Assembly (NCBI RefSeq): GCF_016651105.1
Contig: NZ_JAEKEL010000001.1
Location: 3,090,001-3,154,000 of the forward strand
Source of the DNA: Pseudomonas sp. TH15
Lineage (GTDB): Bacteria > Pseudomonadota > Gammaproteobacteria > Pseudomonadales > Pseudomonadaceae
DNA: 64,000 bases
Direction: 5' to 3'
The position numbers and the translations under genes were made by a program. A model generated the notes under the pieces. It was not told where the DNA came from. It made no database searches and saw nothing but the letters and a program-made list of their open reading frames with translations. Shown here piece after piece: positions 1 to 10,448 of the stretch (positions are counted from its first letter, which is position 1; every line of letters starts with the position of its first letter).

Positions 1-1187
1 TCCGCCGAGTATGGGCTTTTCCAGGCCGCTTGCAGCATGCCGGCCATTTCCCGTGCACTCACCCGTTCGGCGCGGGACAGGCCGGAGCCGTTCTCCATCA
101 CCAGGTGCGGCGCGGTAATGCCTTTTTGTGCCAGCCACTGACGCACTACGCGTTGGGCAGCCTTGGCGTCGTCGGCGTCGGCATCGTTACGAAACTTCTG
201 GCCCAGGCTCAGGAACAGTTGCTGGGCCATGGTGTTGTTACTGTATTTGTTGATGTCGCGAATGATCTCCGCGAGGTCCGGCGAAAAGGCCCGGGCCAGT
301 ACCTTGGCGTCTTTAGGCGTGGCGGCCAGACGATCCTTGCCCTGGATGCTGCCGCCCAGCTCTTTCCAGATCGCCCGTACGGCGCCGGCGGTGTAGGTCG
401 CGTGATCGAGCAGCGACAGATAGGTCTGCGAACTGCAACCGTCGCCCAACTGGCCGCCGACCGTCACGGTCACGCTGCCATCGGCCTGGGTTACCGGGTT
501 GTAGCGCACGCCACCGGCGCATTGCTTGGAATTGACCGCTTTGACCTGGTTGTCGATGCGAATCGTCGCAATCGGCGGCTCGACCGACACCAGCACCTTG
601 CCGTTGTCGTTGCGCGCGACAAAGCGCAGGGCCTTGAGGTTGACCATCAGCGAGTCAGGTTTGACCAGGAACGGTTTGTTCTCGTCATTGCCGTCATCGT
701 TGAATTCCGGCAGTTGCGGCTGCACGAAGAAGCTGCGGTCCAGCACCAGGTCGCCTGTGACTTGGGTCACGCCGTTGGCGCGCAGGTCGCGCATCAGCAG
801 CCAGAGTTTTTCCATGTTCAGTTTCGGATCGCCGCCACCCTTGAGGTAGAGGTTGCCATTGAGGATGCCGCCGCTGAGGGTGCCATCGGTGTAGAACTCG
901 GTTTTCCACTGGTGGTTCGGGCCGAGCATTTCCAGGGCCGCATAAGTGGTGACCAGCTTCATGGTCGAGGCCGGGTTGACCGAAACGTCGGCGTTGAAAA
1001 TAGTCGGGGTGCCCGGGCCGTTGAGCGGAATCATCACCAGGGACAGGGCGCTGTCCTGCAACTTGCTGGCCTTGAGGGCCTTTTCAACGTTGGGCGTCAG
1101 CGCGGTGTTGATCTGAGCGGCGGAAACAGGGAGGGCCAGGGGTAGAAGAAAACTGGCCAGGAGCAGTGGGCGCAAAGATTTGATCAT
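1..1187 (-). CDS. dacB: D-alanyl-D-alanine carboxypeptidase/endopeptidase PBP4 (partial, C-terminus off window)
   Basis: Periplasmic penicillin-binding protein of the S13 family, which trims and cleaves peptidoglycan peptide cross-links. The reading frame starts at the ATG at 1187 and runs off the left edge, so about 395 residues are present. Residues 1-23 form a signal peptide (MIKSLRPLLLASFLLPLALP, then an Ala-rich cleavage site). The acylation motif STMK lies at about residues 74-77 and a second motif YSNN near residue 316. The KTG motif would lie outside the window. Between the motifs is the long insertion typical of PBP4 (GGGDPKL, two small domains). No strong ribosome binding site is visible. 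The forward-strand ORF over the same bases is its shadow. Confidence 0.9.
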   Translation of the reverse strand, partial: MIKSLRPLLLASFLLPLALPVSAAQINTALTPNVEKALKASKLQDSALSLVMIPLNGPGTPTIFNADVSVNPASTMKLVTTYAALEMLGPNHQWKTEFYTDGTLSGGILNGNLYLKGGGDPKLNMEKLWLLMRDLRANGVTQVTGDLVLDRSFFVQPQLPEFNDDGNDENKPFLVKPDSLMVNLKALRFVARNDNGKVLVSVEPPIATIRIDNQVKAVNSKQCAGGVRYNPVTQADGSVTVTVGGQLGDGCSSQTYLSLLDHATYTAGAVRAIWKELGGSIQGKDRLAATPKDAKVLARAFSPDLAEIIRDINKYSNNTMAQQLFLSLGQKFRNDADADDAKAAQRVVRQWLAQKGITAPHLVMENGSGLSRAERVSAREMAGMLQAAWKSPYSA

Positions 1188-1421
1188 GTGAAATAGAACC
1201 CTGCAGTCGAGGGGAAAAAAGACGAGGGCATGAAGATAAAATCCCTCAGTGGTCATGAAAGTGTCGGCATTATGCCCCAAGGTGTAGCGGCTTGTGCCGT
1301 GCCTGGAGCCTCTAATTGGCTATTTTTTTACCGACGGTAGGCTGGCTGGCACCGTGGGGCGGGCAATTGGCGCCTTAAACTGCTAAAGTGCCGCCCGTTA
1401 TTACTTATGAGGATTGTTCCA

Positions 1422-1766
1422 ATGGCGACTAACCGTTCCCAGCGTCTGCGCAAAAAACTGTGCGTCGATGAATTTCAAGAGCTGGGTTTCGAGCTGAACC
1501 TGGATTTCAAAGAAGATTTGGCTGATGAAGCCATTGATGCTTTCCTCGACGCGTTCCTGAAAGAAGCTATGGAAGCCAACGGTCTGGGTTATGTTGGCGG
1601 CGACGACTTCGGTCTGGTTTGCCTGATCAAGCGTGGCTCGGTGTCCGAAGAGCAGCGCGCCGCTGTTGAAGCCTGGCTCAAAGGCCGTAGCGAACTGACT
1701 GAAGCAACCGTCAGCCCGCTGCTGGACGTCTGGTACCCGGAAAAGCCGATCAATCCGGTAGCTTGA
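1422..1766 (+). CDS. yggL: YggL family protein (DUF469)
   Basis: A 114-residue small soluble protein of the YggL/DUF469 family, which is found across Gammaproteobacteria and reported as ribosome-associated in some species; its precise role is unclear. It begins MATNRSQRLRKKLCVDEFQE and contains the family-typical acidic stretch DLADEAIDAFLDAFL and the C-terminal DVWYPEKP. A longer reading from the ATG at 1407 is possible. However, the GAGGA at 1409-1413 is correctly spaced as a ribosome binding site for the ATG at 1422, so that start was chosen. A strong terminator follows directly, so the gene is probably monocistronic. Confidence 0.85.
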   Translation: MATNRSQRLRKKLCVDEFQELGFELNLDFKEDLADEAIDAFLDAFLKEAMEANGLGYVGGDDFGLVCLIKRGSVSEEQRAAVEAWLKGRSELTEATVSPLLDVWYPEKPINPVA

Positions 1767-1780
1767 TGTCATAAAAGAAT

Positions 1781-1807
1781 CGGCGACCCACGGGTCGCCG
1801 TTTTTTT
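1781..1807 (+). terminator. Rho-independent terminator after yggL
   Basis: A GC-rich inverted repeat, CGGCGACCC / GGGTCGCCG with a short CAC-type loop, is followed by a run of seven T. It sits 15 bases after the yggL stop codon. Confidence 0.9.
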
Positions 1808-1864
1808 ATGCCTGTTTTTTGTAGGCTCAAGACTTGGCCTGCGATGTCGATCTCGGGGATGCCT

Positions 1865-3055
1865 TCAGGCCTTGCGCCAGTTCAAAATCAGCAACGTCAG
1901 AACCCCCGCCACAATCCCCCAGAACGCCGACCCGATGGAAAACAGCGTCAGCCCCGACGCCGTGACCATAAAGGTCACCAGCGCTGCTTCGCGCTCCTTC
2001 ACTTCGCTCATGGCAATGCTCAAGCCATTGATGATCGAGCCGAACAGCGCCAGCGCGGCAATCGACAGCACCAACTCTTTGGGCAGTGCGGCAAACAACG
2101 CCGCCAGCGTCGCGCCGAACACCCCGGCAATCCCGTAGAAAATCCCGCACCAGACCGCAGCGGTGTAGCGCTTGTTGCGATCTTCATGGGCGTGCGGCCC
2201 GGTGCAAATCGCCGCGCTGATCGCCGCCAGGTTAATCCCGTGGGAGCCGAACGGTGCCAGCAGCAGTGAGGCGATGCCGGTGGTGGTGATCAGCGGCGAG
2301 GCCGGCACGTTGTAACCGTCGGCGCGCAACACGGCGATGCCCGGCATGTTCTGCGAGGTCATCGCCACGACGAACAGCGGGATGCCGATGCTGATGGTCG
2401 CCGCCAGGGAGAAGTGCGGCGTGGTCCAGACCGGCGTCGCCAGTTCCAGGTGGAAACCGCTGAAATCCAGCAGCCCCATGAACCCCGACAGCGCGGTGCC
2501 GATCAGCAGCGCGGCGAGCACTGCATAACGCGGTGACAGGCGCTTGACCACCAGATAGGTGAAAAACATCCCCAGTACCAGCGCGGTGCGATGCTGGGCG
2601 GCGACGAAAATCTCGCTGCCGATCTTGAACAGAATCCCCGCCAACAACGCGGCCGCCAGCGAGGCCGGGATTTTTTTCATCAGTCGCTCGAAGCTGCCGG
2701 TCAGACCACAAAGGGTCACCAGCACCGCGCAGGTGACGTAGGCGCCAATGGCTTCACCGTAAGTCACGCCGCCGAGGCTAGTGATCAGCAATGCCGCGCC
2801 GGGTGTCGACCAGGCGATGGTGATTGGCGTGCGATAACGCAGGGACAGGCCAATCGAACACACCGCCATGCCTATCGAGATCGCCCAGATCCACGAGGAA
2901 ATCTGCCCGCTGGTCAGGCCCGCCGCTTGCCCGGCCTGGAACATCAGGACCAGGGAACTGGTGTAGCCGGTCATCATCGCGATGAAACCGGCGACGATGG
3001 CCGAAGGTGACGTGTCGGCCCAAGGGCGCAGCTGAGTGTGCGTGGCGTCGTTCAT
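1865..3055 (-). CDS. BenE family (benzoate/H+ symporter family) inner-membrane transporter
   Basis: A 396-residue polytopic membrane protein with about 11-12 hydrophobic segments. It has family signatures such as SIGMAVCSIGLSLRYRTPI, AWSTPGAALL and AISAAICTGPHAHED, the last typical of BenE. BenE of Acinetobacter and Pseudomonas is linked to benzoate uptake, but here the neighbours are a GntR regulator and guanine deaminase/xanthine dehydrogenase genes. A nucleobase or urate-type substrate is therefore a reasonable alternative (inference). The start chosen is ATG at 3055 (MNDATHTQLRPWADT), preceded by AAGGAA at a good distance; the longer upstream frame has no support. It is transcribed divergently from the GntR gene. 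Confidence 0.8.
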   Translation of the reverse strand: MNDATHTQLRPWADTSPSAIVAGFIAMMTGYTSSLVLMFQAGQAAGLTSGQISSWIWAISIGMAVCSIGLSLRYRTPITIAWSTPGAALLITSLGGVTYGEAIGAYVTCAVLVTLCGLTGSFERLMKKIPASLAAALLAGILFKIGSEIFVAAQHRTALVLGMFFTYLVVKRLSPRYAVLAALLIGTALSGFMGLLDFSGFHLELATPVWTTPHFSLAATISIGIPLFVVAMTSQNMPGIAVLRADGYNVPASPLITTTGIASLLLAPFGSHGINLAAISAAICTGPHAHEDRNKRYTAAVWCGIFYGIAGVFGATLAALFAALPKELVLSIAALALFGSIINGLSIAMSEVKEREAALVTFMVTASGLTLFSIGSAFWGIVAGVLTLLILNWRKA

Positions 3056-3218
3056 GACAACGGTGTTCCTTATACGTATGAAGATGTCCGAAGCCTCGCT
3101 CCTACAAGGGATCGCATGCAGGCAGCGGATTGCGCGTTCAAGCCTAAACTCAAATGTAACGCACCGTTGCAATACAGCCGAGGCCACAAACAGCCATACA
3201 GTCGTGTTGCCACCATCC

Positions 3219-3230
3219 ATTGTGTACAAT
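3219..3230. promoter_or_regulatory. Candidate GntR operator between the BenE-family gene and the GntR gene
   Basis: The element ATTGT-GT-ACAAT is a perfect 5+5 inverted repeat in the divergent intergenic region. FCD-type GntR proteins often bind TTGTNNACAA-like palindromes, so it is a plausible autoregulatory site. There is no direct evidence. Confidence 0.35.
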
Positions 3231-3322
3231 CGCGGTGTTTTTTACGCGATACTTGCCAGCGACCTACTGTGCCGTATTACAGTCACGGTCTATTCGCCGC
3301 AGTTCTCCCGACTCGAGTGCCC

Positions 3323-4087
3323 ATGAACGAACAGTTGCAGCCCCTCAAGAAACAACCGCGAGCAGGCAAAGCCGGCCGCAGCGGTACCCAGGACGATATT
3401 GTCTACGCGCATATCTTCGAGGCCATCCTCGAGCAGCGTCTGGCGCCCGGCACCAAGTTGAGCGAAGAAGCGCTGGGGGAAATTTTCGGGGTCAGCCGCA
3501 CCATCATTCGCCGCGCGCTGTCGCGCCTGGCCCATGAAGGCGTGGTGTTGCTGCGACCAAACCGTGGCGCCGTAGTCGCCAGCCCGAGCGTCGAAGAAGC
3601 GCGTCAGGTGTTCCTCGCCCGCCGTCTGGTCGAGCGTGCGATTACCGAACTGGCTGTGCAGCACGCTACCGCCGAGCAAATCGCCGAGTTGCGCCAGATG
3701 GTCAACGACGAGCGCGACAGCTTCTCGCGCGGTGATCGCGGTGCCGGCATCCGTCTGTCGGGCGAATTCCACCTGAAACTGGCCGAAGCGGCGAAGAATG
3801 CACCGCTGATCAGCTTCCAGCGCAGCCTGGTGTCCCAGACCTCGTTGATCATCGCCCAGTACGAAAGCGGCAACCGCTCGCACTGTTCTTATGATGAACA
3901 CACCCAATTGATCGATGCGATTGAAGCGCGCAACGGTGAGCTGGCGGTGGACCTGATGATGCATCACATGGATCACATCGACAGCAAACTCAACCTCGAC
4001 GAAGAAAGCGCGTCGGATGATTTGCATGCAGTGTTCTCGCATTTGTTGCAGACCAAGAAGCCAGGTCGGTCGACCGCGAAGCTATAA
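3323..4087 (+). CDS. GntR family transcriptional regulator (FCD subfamily)
   Basis: A 254-residue DNA-binding regulator. The N-terminal winged helix is at about residues 30-95 (KLSEEALGEIFGVSRTIIRRALSRLAHEGV, read in parts). The C-terminal all-helical FCD ligand-binding domain is at about residues 105-235, with the metal/ligand-binding histidines expected in FHLKLAEAA, YDEHTQLIDAIEA and MMHHMDHI. The start chosen is ATG at 3323 (MNEQLQPLKKQPRAG) because the upstream in-frame extension covers the divergent promoter region. The position between a transporter and the guaD/xdh genes suggests that it controls purine uptake or breakdown, but this is inference. Confidence 0.85.
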   Translation: MNEQLQPLKKQPRAGKAGRSGTQDDIVYAHIFEAILEQRLAPGTKLSEEALGEIFGVSRTIIRRALSRLAHEGVVLLRPNRGAVVASPSVEEARQVFLARRLVERAITELAVQHATAEQIAELRQMVNDERDSFSRGDRGAGIRLSGEFHLKLAEAAKNAPLISFQRSLVSQTSLIIAQYESGNRSHCSYDEHTQLIDAIEARNGELAVDLMMHHMDHIDSKLNLDEESASDDLHAVFSHLLQTKKPGRSTAKL

Positions 4088-4105
4088 GTAAGGCGGAGTC
4101 GTTCC

Positions 4106-4200
4106 CATCGCGAGCAGGCTCGCTCCCACAGGGTTTTGTGTTGAATGCAAATCCCGAGTCCACCAGAGATCAACTGTGGGAGCGAGCCTGCTCGCGATAG
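4106..4200. repeat. REPIN-like pair, family 1 (GCGAGCAGGCTCGCTCCCACA type)
   Basis: Two inverted copies of a 25-base palindromic element (4106-4131 and 4174-4200) flank a short spacer between the convergent gntR and guaD genes. The same element recurs near 6463, 20220, 45016, 48711, 55109 and 57297. Confidence 0.8.
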
Positions 4201-4216
4201 CGATCTGACAGACAAT

Positions 4217-4254
4217 AAAAATCCCCCGGGCTGTAAAGCTGCGGGGGATTTTTT
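4217..4254. terminator. Bidirectional Rho-independent terminator
   Basis: AATCCCCC (4220-4226 region) pairs with GGGGGATT (4243-4250), with A-rich sequence before and a T run after. It sits 14 bases beyond the end of guaD (reverse strand) and also serves the convergent gntR side. Confidence 0.8.
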
Positions 4255-4267
4255 ATGCCTGTAAACC

Positions 4268-5572
<1,305 letters not shown>

Positions 5573-5580
5573 GGTGGCTC

Positions 5581-6426
5581 TCAGTTTATGGCTTGGCTGC
5601 GGCGTGAAGCAGGCAGCAGTTTGGCAATCGATGATCCGGCGCTGGCAGTCTGCTGGCCGAAATTCGCGTTATAGGTGGCGATGATTTCGCCGGCGATGGA
5701 GATGGCGATTTCCACAGGCAATTTGCCTTTGACTTCGCCGATGCCCATCGGGCAGCGCATGCGTTGCAGCACCGCGCTGTCGAAACCACGATCACGCAAG
5801 CGGTGTTCGAACTTCACCCGTTTGGTTTTCGAACCGATCAGGCCGAAGTAGGCGAAGTCGTTGCGCTTGAGGATTGCGGCAGTGAGTTCGAGGTCGAGCT
5901 GGTGATTATGGGTCATGACGATGCAGTAACTGCCGGCGGGCAGGTTGTCGATTTCATCCACAGGTTCTTCGGCGACGATTTTGCGCACGCCGTGGGGGAT
6001 CTGTCCCGGGAATTCCGCGTCCCGCGAGTCGATCCAGCGCACCCGGCAGGGCAGGCTGGCGAGCAGCGGCACCAGCGCCCGGCCGACATGGCCGGCGCCG
6101 AATACGGCGATTTGTGCCTGGACCTGGCCCATCGGTTCGAACAGCAATACGGTCACGCCGCCGCAGCACTGGCCGAGGCTGGCGCCAAGGCTGAAACGCT
6201 CCAGATGCGTGTCTTGCTTACCGCTGGCGAGCATCTCGCGACCGATCTGCATGGCCTTGTATTCCAGATGCCCGCCACCGATGGTGTCGAAGGTCTGGGT
6301 GGCGCTGATGACCATTTTCGAGCCGGCGTTGCGCGGCGTCGAGCCGAGCTCTTCGATGATGGTCACCAGCACGCAGGGTTCACCCTGGGATTGCAGGTCG
6401 GCGAGGGCGTCGATCCAGTTGTACAT
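5581..6426 (-). CDS. xdhC: Xanthine dehydrogenase accessory protein XdhC
   Basis: A 281-residue molybdenum cofactor insertase/chaperone that binds and sulfurates Moco and loads it into the XdhB subunit (family knowledge). The N-terminal XdhC/CoxI domain contains EELGSTPRNAGSKMVI. The C-terminal Rossmann-type domain carries FGAGHVGRALVPLLASLPC at about residue 110. The gene lies between xdhB and guaD, with a REPIN-like repeat separating it from xdhB. It may have its own translation signals, but it belongs to the same pathway block. Confidence 0.92.
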   Translation of the reverse strand: MYNWIDALADLQSQGEPCVLVTIIEELGSTPRNAGSKMVISATQTFDTIGGGHLEYKAMQIGREMLASGKQDTHLERFSLGASLGQCCGGVTVLLFEPMGQVQAQIAVFGAGHVGRALVPLLASLPCRVRWIDSRDAEFPGQIPHGVRKIVAEEPVDEIDNLPAGSYCIVMTHNHQLDLELTAAILKRNDFAYFGLIGSKTKRVKFEHRLRDRGFDSAVLQRMRCPMGIGEVKGKLPVEIAISIAGEIIATYNANFGQQTASAGSSIAKLLPASRRSQAIN

Positions 6427-6462
6427 GTTTCACCTCGACATCTGTGTTGTCTGTTCGGCCGT

Positions 6463-6529
6463 CTTCGCGAGCAAGCCCGCTCCCACATTTGGAATGCATT
6501 CCCCTGTGGGAGCGGGCTTGCTCGCGAAG
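6463..6529. repeat. REPIN-like pair, family 1
   Basis: Inverted 25-base copies (6463-6487 and 6505-6529) lie between xdhB and xdhC, inside an otherwise tight operon. They could act as an mRNA stability or attenuation element. Confidence 0.75.
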
Positions 6530-6543
6530 GCCGCGACTCGGTC

Positions 6544-8943
6544 TTAAAGCGAAGCCAACTCGACTTCTGCCTCGAAAGCCTTCGCCACCTTCAACTGCCG
6601 CATCTGCTCACAGCCCCACAACACCCGCTCCGGGGTCGCCGGGGCGTCGATGTTTGGTTGATGCTTGTAGTCCCCCAGGCTGGCCACGGCGTCCTTGATC
6701 GCACACCACGAGGCGATGCCGAGCATGAACGGCGGCTCGCCGACAGCCTTGGAGTGGAACACCGTGTCTTCCGGGTTCTTGCGGTTTTCCACCAGCTTCA
6801 CCCGCAGGTCCAGCGGCATGTCGGCCACGGCCGGGATCTTGTAGCTCGCCGGACCGTTGGTCATCAGTTTGCCTTTGTTGTTCCACACCAGTTCTTCCAT
6901 GGTCAGCCAACCCATGCCCTGGATGAAACCGCCCTCGACCTGACCGATGTCGATTGCCGGGTTCAGCGAAGCGCCGACGTCGTGAAGAATGTCGGTGCGC
7001 AGCATCTTGTACTCGCCGGTCAGGGTGTCAACGATCACCTCGCAGCACGCCGCACCGAAGGCGTAGTAGTAGAACGGACGACCACGGGCCTGGCTGCGAT
7101 CGTAGAAGATTTTCGGGGTCTTGTAGAACCCGGTACTCGACAGCGAAACCTGAGCGAAATACGCCTGCTGGATCAGCGCTTCAAAGGTCAGGATGTGGTC
7201 GCGAACACGCACATGGCCATTGTGGAATTCCACGTCTTCTTCGCTGACTTTGTAGTGCCGCGAGGCGAATTCGACCAGTCGTTTCTTGATGATTTCTGCT
7301 GCGTTCTGCGCCGCTTTACCGTTCAGGTCGGCGCCGCTGGAAGCCGCCGTCGGCGAGGTGTTTGGCACCTTGTCGGTGTTGGTCGCGGTGATTTGCACAC
7401 GGTCCATTTCCACCTGGAACACTTCGGCCACGACCTGCGCGACTTTGGTGTTCAGGCCTTGGCCCATTTCGGTGCCGCCGTGGTTCAGGTGAATGCTGCC
7501 GTCGGTGTAGATGTGGATCAGCGCGCCGGCCTGGTTGAGGAAACTGGCGGTGAACGAGATGCCGAATTTCACCGGGGTCAGCGCCAAGCCTTTTTTCAGG
7601 ATCGGGCTGTTGGCGTTGTAGCGGCGGATCGCTTCGCGGCGCTCGTAGTACTGGCTGCTTTCTTCCAGTTCGGCGGTCATTTCCTCGAGCATGTTGTGCT
7701 CGACGGTCTGGTAGTAATGGGTGACGTTGCGCTCGGTCTTGCCGTAGTAGTTGGCCTTGCGCACGGCCAGTGGATCGAGGGCCAGATGGCGGGCAATCGC
7801 GTCCATCACTTCTTCGATGGCGACCATGCCTTGCGGGCCACCGAAGCCACGGTAAGCGGTGTTCGACGCGGTGTTGGTCTTGCAGCGGTGACCGTTGATG
7901 GTCGCGTCGCCCAGGTAGTACGAGTTGTCGGCGTGGAACATCGCACGGTCGACAATCGACGCCGACAGGTCCGGCGAGCAGCCGCAGTTGCCGGCCAGTT
8001 CCAGGGCGATGCCGTGCAGGCGGCCGGTGCTGTCGAAGCCCACGTCATACTCGACGTAGAACGGGTGACGCTTGCCGGTCATCAGCATGTCTTCGACCCG
8101 CGGCAGGCGCATCTTGGTTGGCTGGCCGGTGAGGTGCGCGATGACCGCGCAGAGGCATGCCGGGCTCGCGGCCTGGGTTTCCTTGCCGCCGAAACCACCG
8201 CCCATACGGCGCATGTCGACGATGATCTTGTTCATCGACACGTCCAGAACTTCGGCAACAAGCTTCTGTACTTCGGTCGGGTTTTGCGTGGAGCAGTAGA
8301 CGATCATCCCGCCGTCTTCAGTAGGCATCACCGAAGAGATCTGGGTTTCGAGGTAGAAGTGTTCCTGGCCGCCGATGTGCAACGTGCCCTGGATGCGATG
8401 TTCAGCGGTGGCCAATGCGCCAGCAGAATCGCCGCGTTGGTGAGTGTGGCTGTCGAGTACGAAATGGCGTTTTCTTAATGCTTCAACCACGTCCAAAACC
8501 GGTTCAAGGTCTTCGTATTCGATGATCGCGGCCATCGCGGCTTTGCGTGCGGTTTCCAGATCTTTAGCGGCAACCGCAAGCACCGGTTGCCCAACGAATT
8601 GCACATCATCGATGGCCAGCAGCGGATCGCCCGGCATCAGCGGGCCGATGTCTTTCAGGCCCGGCACGTCTTCGTGGGTGATGGCGATGCGCACGCCTTC
8701 GAAGGCGTAACAGGGCTTGGTGTCGATGCTGATGATTTTCGCGTGGGCGCGGTCCGACAGGCGTGCATAAACGTGCAACTGGTTCGGGAATTCCAGTCGG
8801 TCGTCGATGTACTGCGCTTCACCGGACACGTGTTTGGCGGCGCTGTCGTGCTTGACGCTGCGGCCGACACCGGTGGTCAGGTCCTTGGCGAACAGTTCAG
8901 CCAGTTCGGCTTGGGTCTTCTCTACAGCGTGATGATTAGACAT
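6544..8943 (-). CDS. xdhB: Xanthine dehydrogenase, molybdopterin-binding subunit
   Basis: A 799-residue large subunit that binds the Mo-pterin and carries out hydroxylation of hypoxanthine/xanthine to urate. Conserved motifs include GGGFGGKE (glycine loop) near residue 252, RGFGGPQG near residue 365 and GEPPFMLG near the C-terminus, which holds the catalytic Glu equivalent to Glu1261 of bovine XDH. The start overlaps the end of xdhA by 8 bases, indicating translational coupling. The length fits the separate-subunit bacterial enzyme of the Rhodobacter XdhB type. A 904-codon ORF on the other strand is a codon-bias shadow. Confidence 0.95.
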   Translation of the reverse strand: MSNHHAVEKTQAELAELFAKDLTTGVGRSVKHDSAAKHVSGEAQYIDDRLEFPNQLHVYARLSDRAHAKIISIDTKPCYAFEGVRIAITHEDVPGLKDIGPLMPGDPLLAIDDVQFVGQPVLAVAAKDLETARKAAMAAIIEYEDLEPVLDVVEALRKRHFVLDSHTHQRGDSAGALATAEHRIQGTLHIGGQEHFYLETQISSVMPTEDGGMIVYCSTQNPTEVQKLVAEVLDVSMNKIIVDMRRMGGGFGGKETQAASPACLCAVIAHLTGQPTKMRLPRVEDMLMTGKRHPFYVEYDVGFDSTGRLHGIALELAGNCGCSPDLSASIVDRAMFHADNSYYLGDATINGHRCKTNTASNTAYRGFGGPQGMVAIEEVMDAIARHLALDPLAVRKANYYGKTERNVTHYYQTVEHNMLEEMTAELEESSQYYERREAIRRYNANSPILKKGLALTPVKFGISFTASFLNQAGALIHIYTDGSIHLNHGGTEMGQGLNTKVAQVVAEVFQVEMDRVQITATNTDKVPNTSPTAASSGADLNGKAAQNAAEIIKKRLVEFASRHYKVSEEDVEFHNGHVRVRDHILTFEALIQQAYFAQVSLSSTGFYKTPKIFYDRSQARGRPFYYYAFGAACCEVIVDTLTGEYKMLRTDILHDVGASLNPAIDIGQVEGGFIQGMGWLTMEELVWNNKGKLMTNGPASYKIPAVADMPLDLRVKLVENRKNPEDTVFHSKAVGEPPFMLGIASWCAIKDAVASLGDYKHQPNIDAPATPERVLWGCEQMRQLKVAKAFEAEVELASL

Positions 8944-10390
8944 AAGCGGTCACCCGAGTCTCGATGTGCGGTGTTTGCAGTTCGATAAAGTATTTACGCA
9001 GCAGGTTTTGCGCGCTGAGCAGGCGATATTCCTTGCTGGCGCGGAAGTCCGAGAGCGGCGTGAAATCTTCGGCCAGGGCGGCACAGGCGCGTTCAACGGT
9101 GTCGTTGTTCCAGGTCGCACCGAGCAACACGGCTTCGCAGGTCTTGGCGCGTTTTGGCGTGGCGGCCATGCCGCCGAAGGCGACGCGGGCGTCGGCGATC
9201 ACGCCATTGTCGATGCGCAGGTTGAACGCGGCGCAGACCGCAGAAATGTCATCGTCCAGACGCTTGGAAACCTTGTAGGCGCGGAACAGTTGTTCAGCGC
9301 TGGCGCGGGGCACGATGATCTTTTCGATGAACTCGCTTTCCTGGCGCGCGGTGACCCGGTAGTCGATGAAGTAATCTTCGATGGCCAGGGTGCGGCGGGT
9401 TTCGCCTTTGCACAGAACGATCTGCGCGCCCAGGGCAATCAGCAGCGGTGGTGAGTCGCCAATCGGCGAGGCGTTGCCGATGTTGCCGCCCAGGGTGCCC
9501 TGGTTGCGAATCTGCAAGGAGGCGAAGCGTTGCAGCAATTCGCCGAAGTCCGGGTATTCGGTTTTCAGTGCGTCGTAGCAATCGGAGAGGGCTGTCGCGG
9601 CGCCGATTTCCAGGCGATCGTCGAAGCGTTCGATGCGCTTCATCTCGGCGACGTTGCCGACGTAGATCATCACCGGCAAGGTGCGGTGGAACTGGGTGAC
9701 TTCCAGCGCCAGGTCCGTGCCGCCGGCCAGCAGCCGGGCCTGTGGATAAGCGTCGTAGAGGTCGGCCAGATCAGCGACGGTCAGCGGCACCAGGCAGCGC
9801 TTGTCGCCACTGTTGAGTTCGCCGATGTCGGTGGGGGCGATGGACTTGAGGCGAGCGATGGTCTCGGCTTCACGGGCGTCGAACTGATCCGGCTGCTTGG
9901 CGCAGCAGGACTGTTCGGCGGCCTGGAGGATCGGCCGATAACCGGTGCAGCGGCAAAGATTGCCGGCCAGCGCTTCGTGAGCTTTATGAGAATCGGGCTC
10001 GTCGCTGTTTTTTTGCAGCGCGAACAGCGACATCACGAAGCCTGGGGTGCAGAAGCCGCATTGCGAACCGTGGCACTCGACCATGGCTTTTTGCACGCTG
10101 TGCAGTTCGCCCTTGTACTTGAGGTCTTCGACGCTGATCAATTGTTTGCCGTGCAATGACGAAACGAACGTCAGGCACGAGTTGAGGCTGCGATAGCGAA
10201 TGTGTTCGCGGCCGTCGTCATCCGTTTGCAGCTCGCCGACCACCACGGTGCACGCGCCGCAGTCACCGCTGGCGCAGCCTTCTTTGGTGCCGGGTTTGCC
10301 CACATGGTCGCGCAAGTAATTGAGCACGGTCAGGTTCGGGTCCAGGGCGTGCTCGCTACGGAGTTCCTGGTTTAGTAAAAACTGGATCAC
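8936..10390 (-). CDS. xdhA: Xanthine dehydrogenase, 2Fe-2S and FAD-binding subunit
   Basis: A 484-residue small subunit. It has an N-terminal plant-type 2Fe-2S domain (CASGDCGACTVVVGE at about residues 39-53), a second 2Fe-2S helical domain (CGFCTPGF and CRCTGYRPI at about residues 110-155), and then an FAD-binding domain of the CO-dehydrogenase flavoprotein type (LLAGGTDLAL, GGNIGNASPIGD). It transfers electrons from the Mo site to NAD+. It is the first gene of the purine operon. Upstream are two TGAC-N6-GTCA palindromes and a divergent GntR regulator. Confidence 0.95.
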   Translation of the reverse strand: MIQFLLNQELRSEHALDPNLTVLNYLRDHVGKPGTKEGCASGDCGACTVVVGELQTDDDGREHIRYRSLNSCLTFVSSLHGKQLISVEDLKYKGELHSVQKAMVECHGSQCGFCTPGFVMSLFALQKNSDEPDSHKAHEALAGNLCRCTGYRPILQAAEQSCCAKQPDQFDAREAETIARLKSIAPTDIGELNSGDKRCLVPLTVADLADLYDAYPQARLLAGGTDLALEVTQFHRTLPVMIYVGNVAEMKRIERFDDRLEIGAATALSDCYDALKTEYPDFGELLQRFASLQIRNQGTLGGNIGNASPIGDSPPLLIALGAQIVLCKGETRRTLAIEDYFIDYRVTARQESEFIEKIIVPRASAEQLFRAYKVSKRLDDDISAVCAAFNLRIDNGVIADARVAFGGMAATPKRAKTCEAVLLGATWNNDTVERACAALAEDFTPLSDFRASKEYRLLSAQNLLRKYFIELQTPHIETRVTAYV

Positions 10391-10448
10391 GGAAGGCCTC
10401 GCAGACTCATTATTGTTGTTAACCGATTTGAACCGAATTTATCAGGTC

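Noticed and set aside
3207..3230. TTGCCA and TACAAT as -35/-10 promoter before the first GntR gene
   Set aside because: The gap between the hexamers is only about 12 bases; the palindrome is better read as an operator.
5764..8478. Forward ORF of 904 codons over xdhB/xdhC
   Set aside because: Shadow frame: Val/His/Ala-rich, no family motif, and it covers two well-recognised reverse-strand genes.
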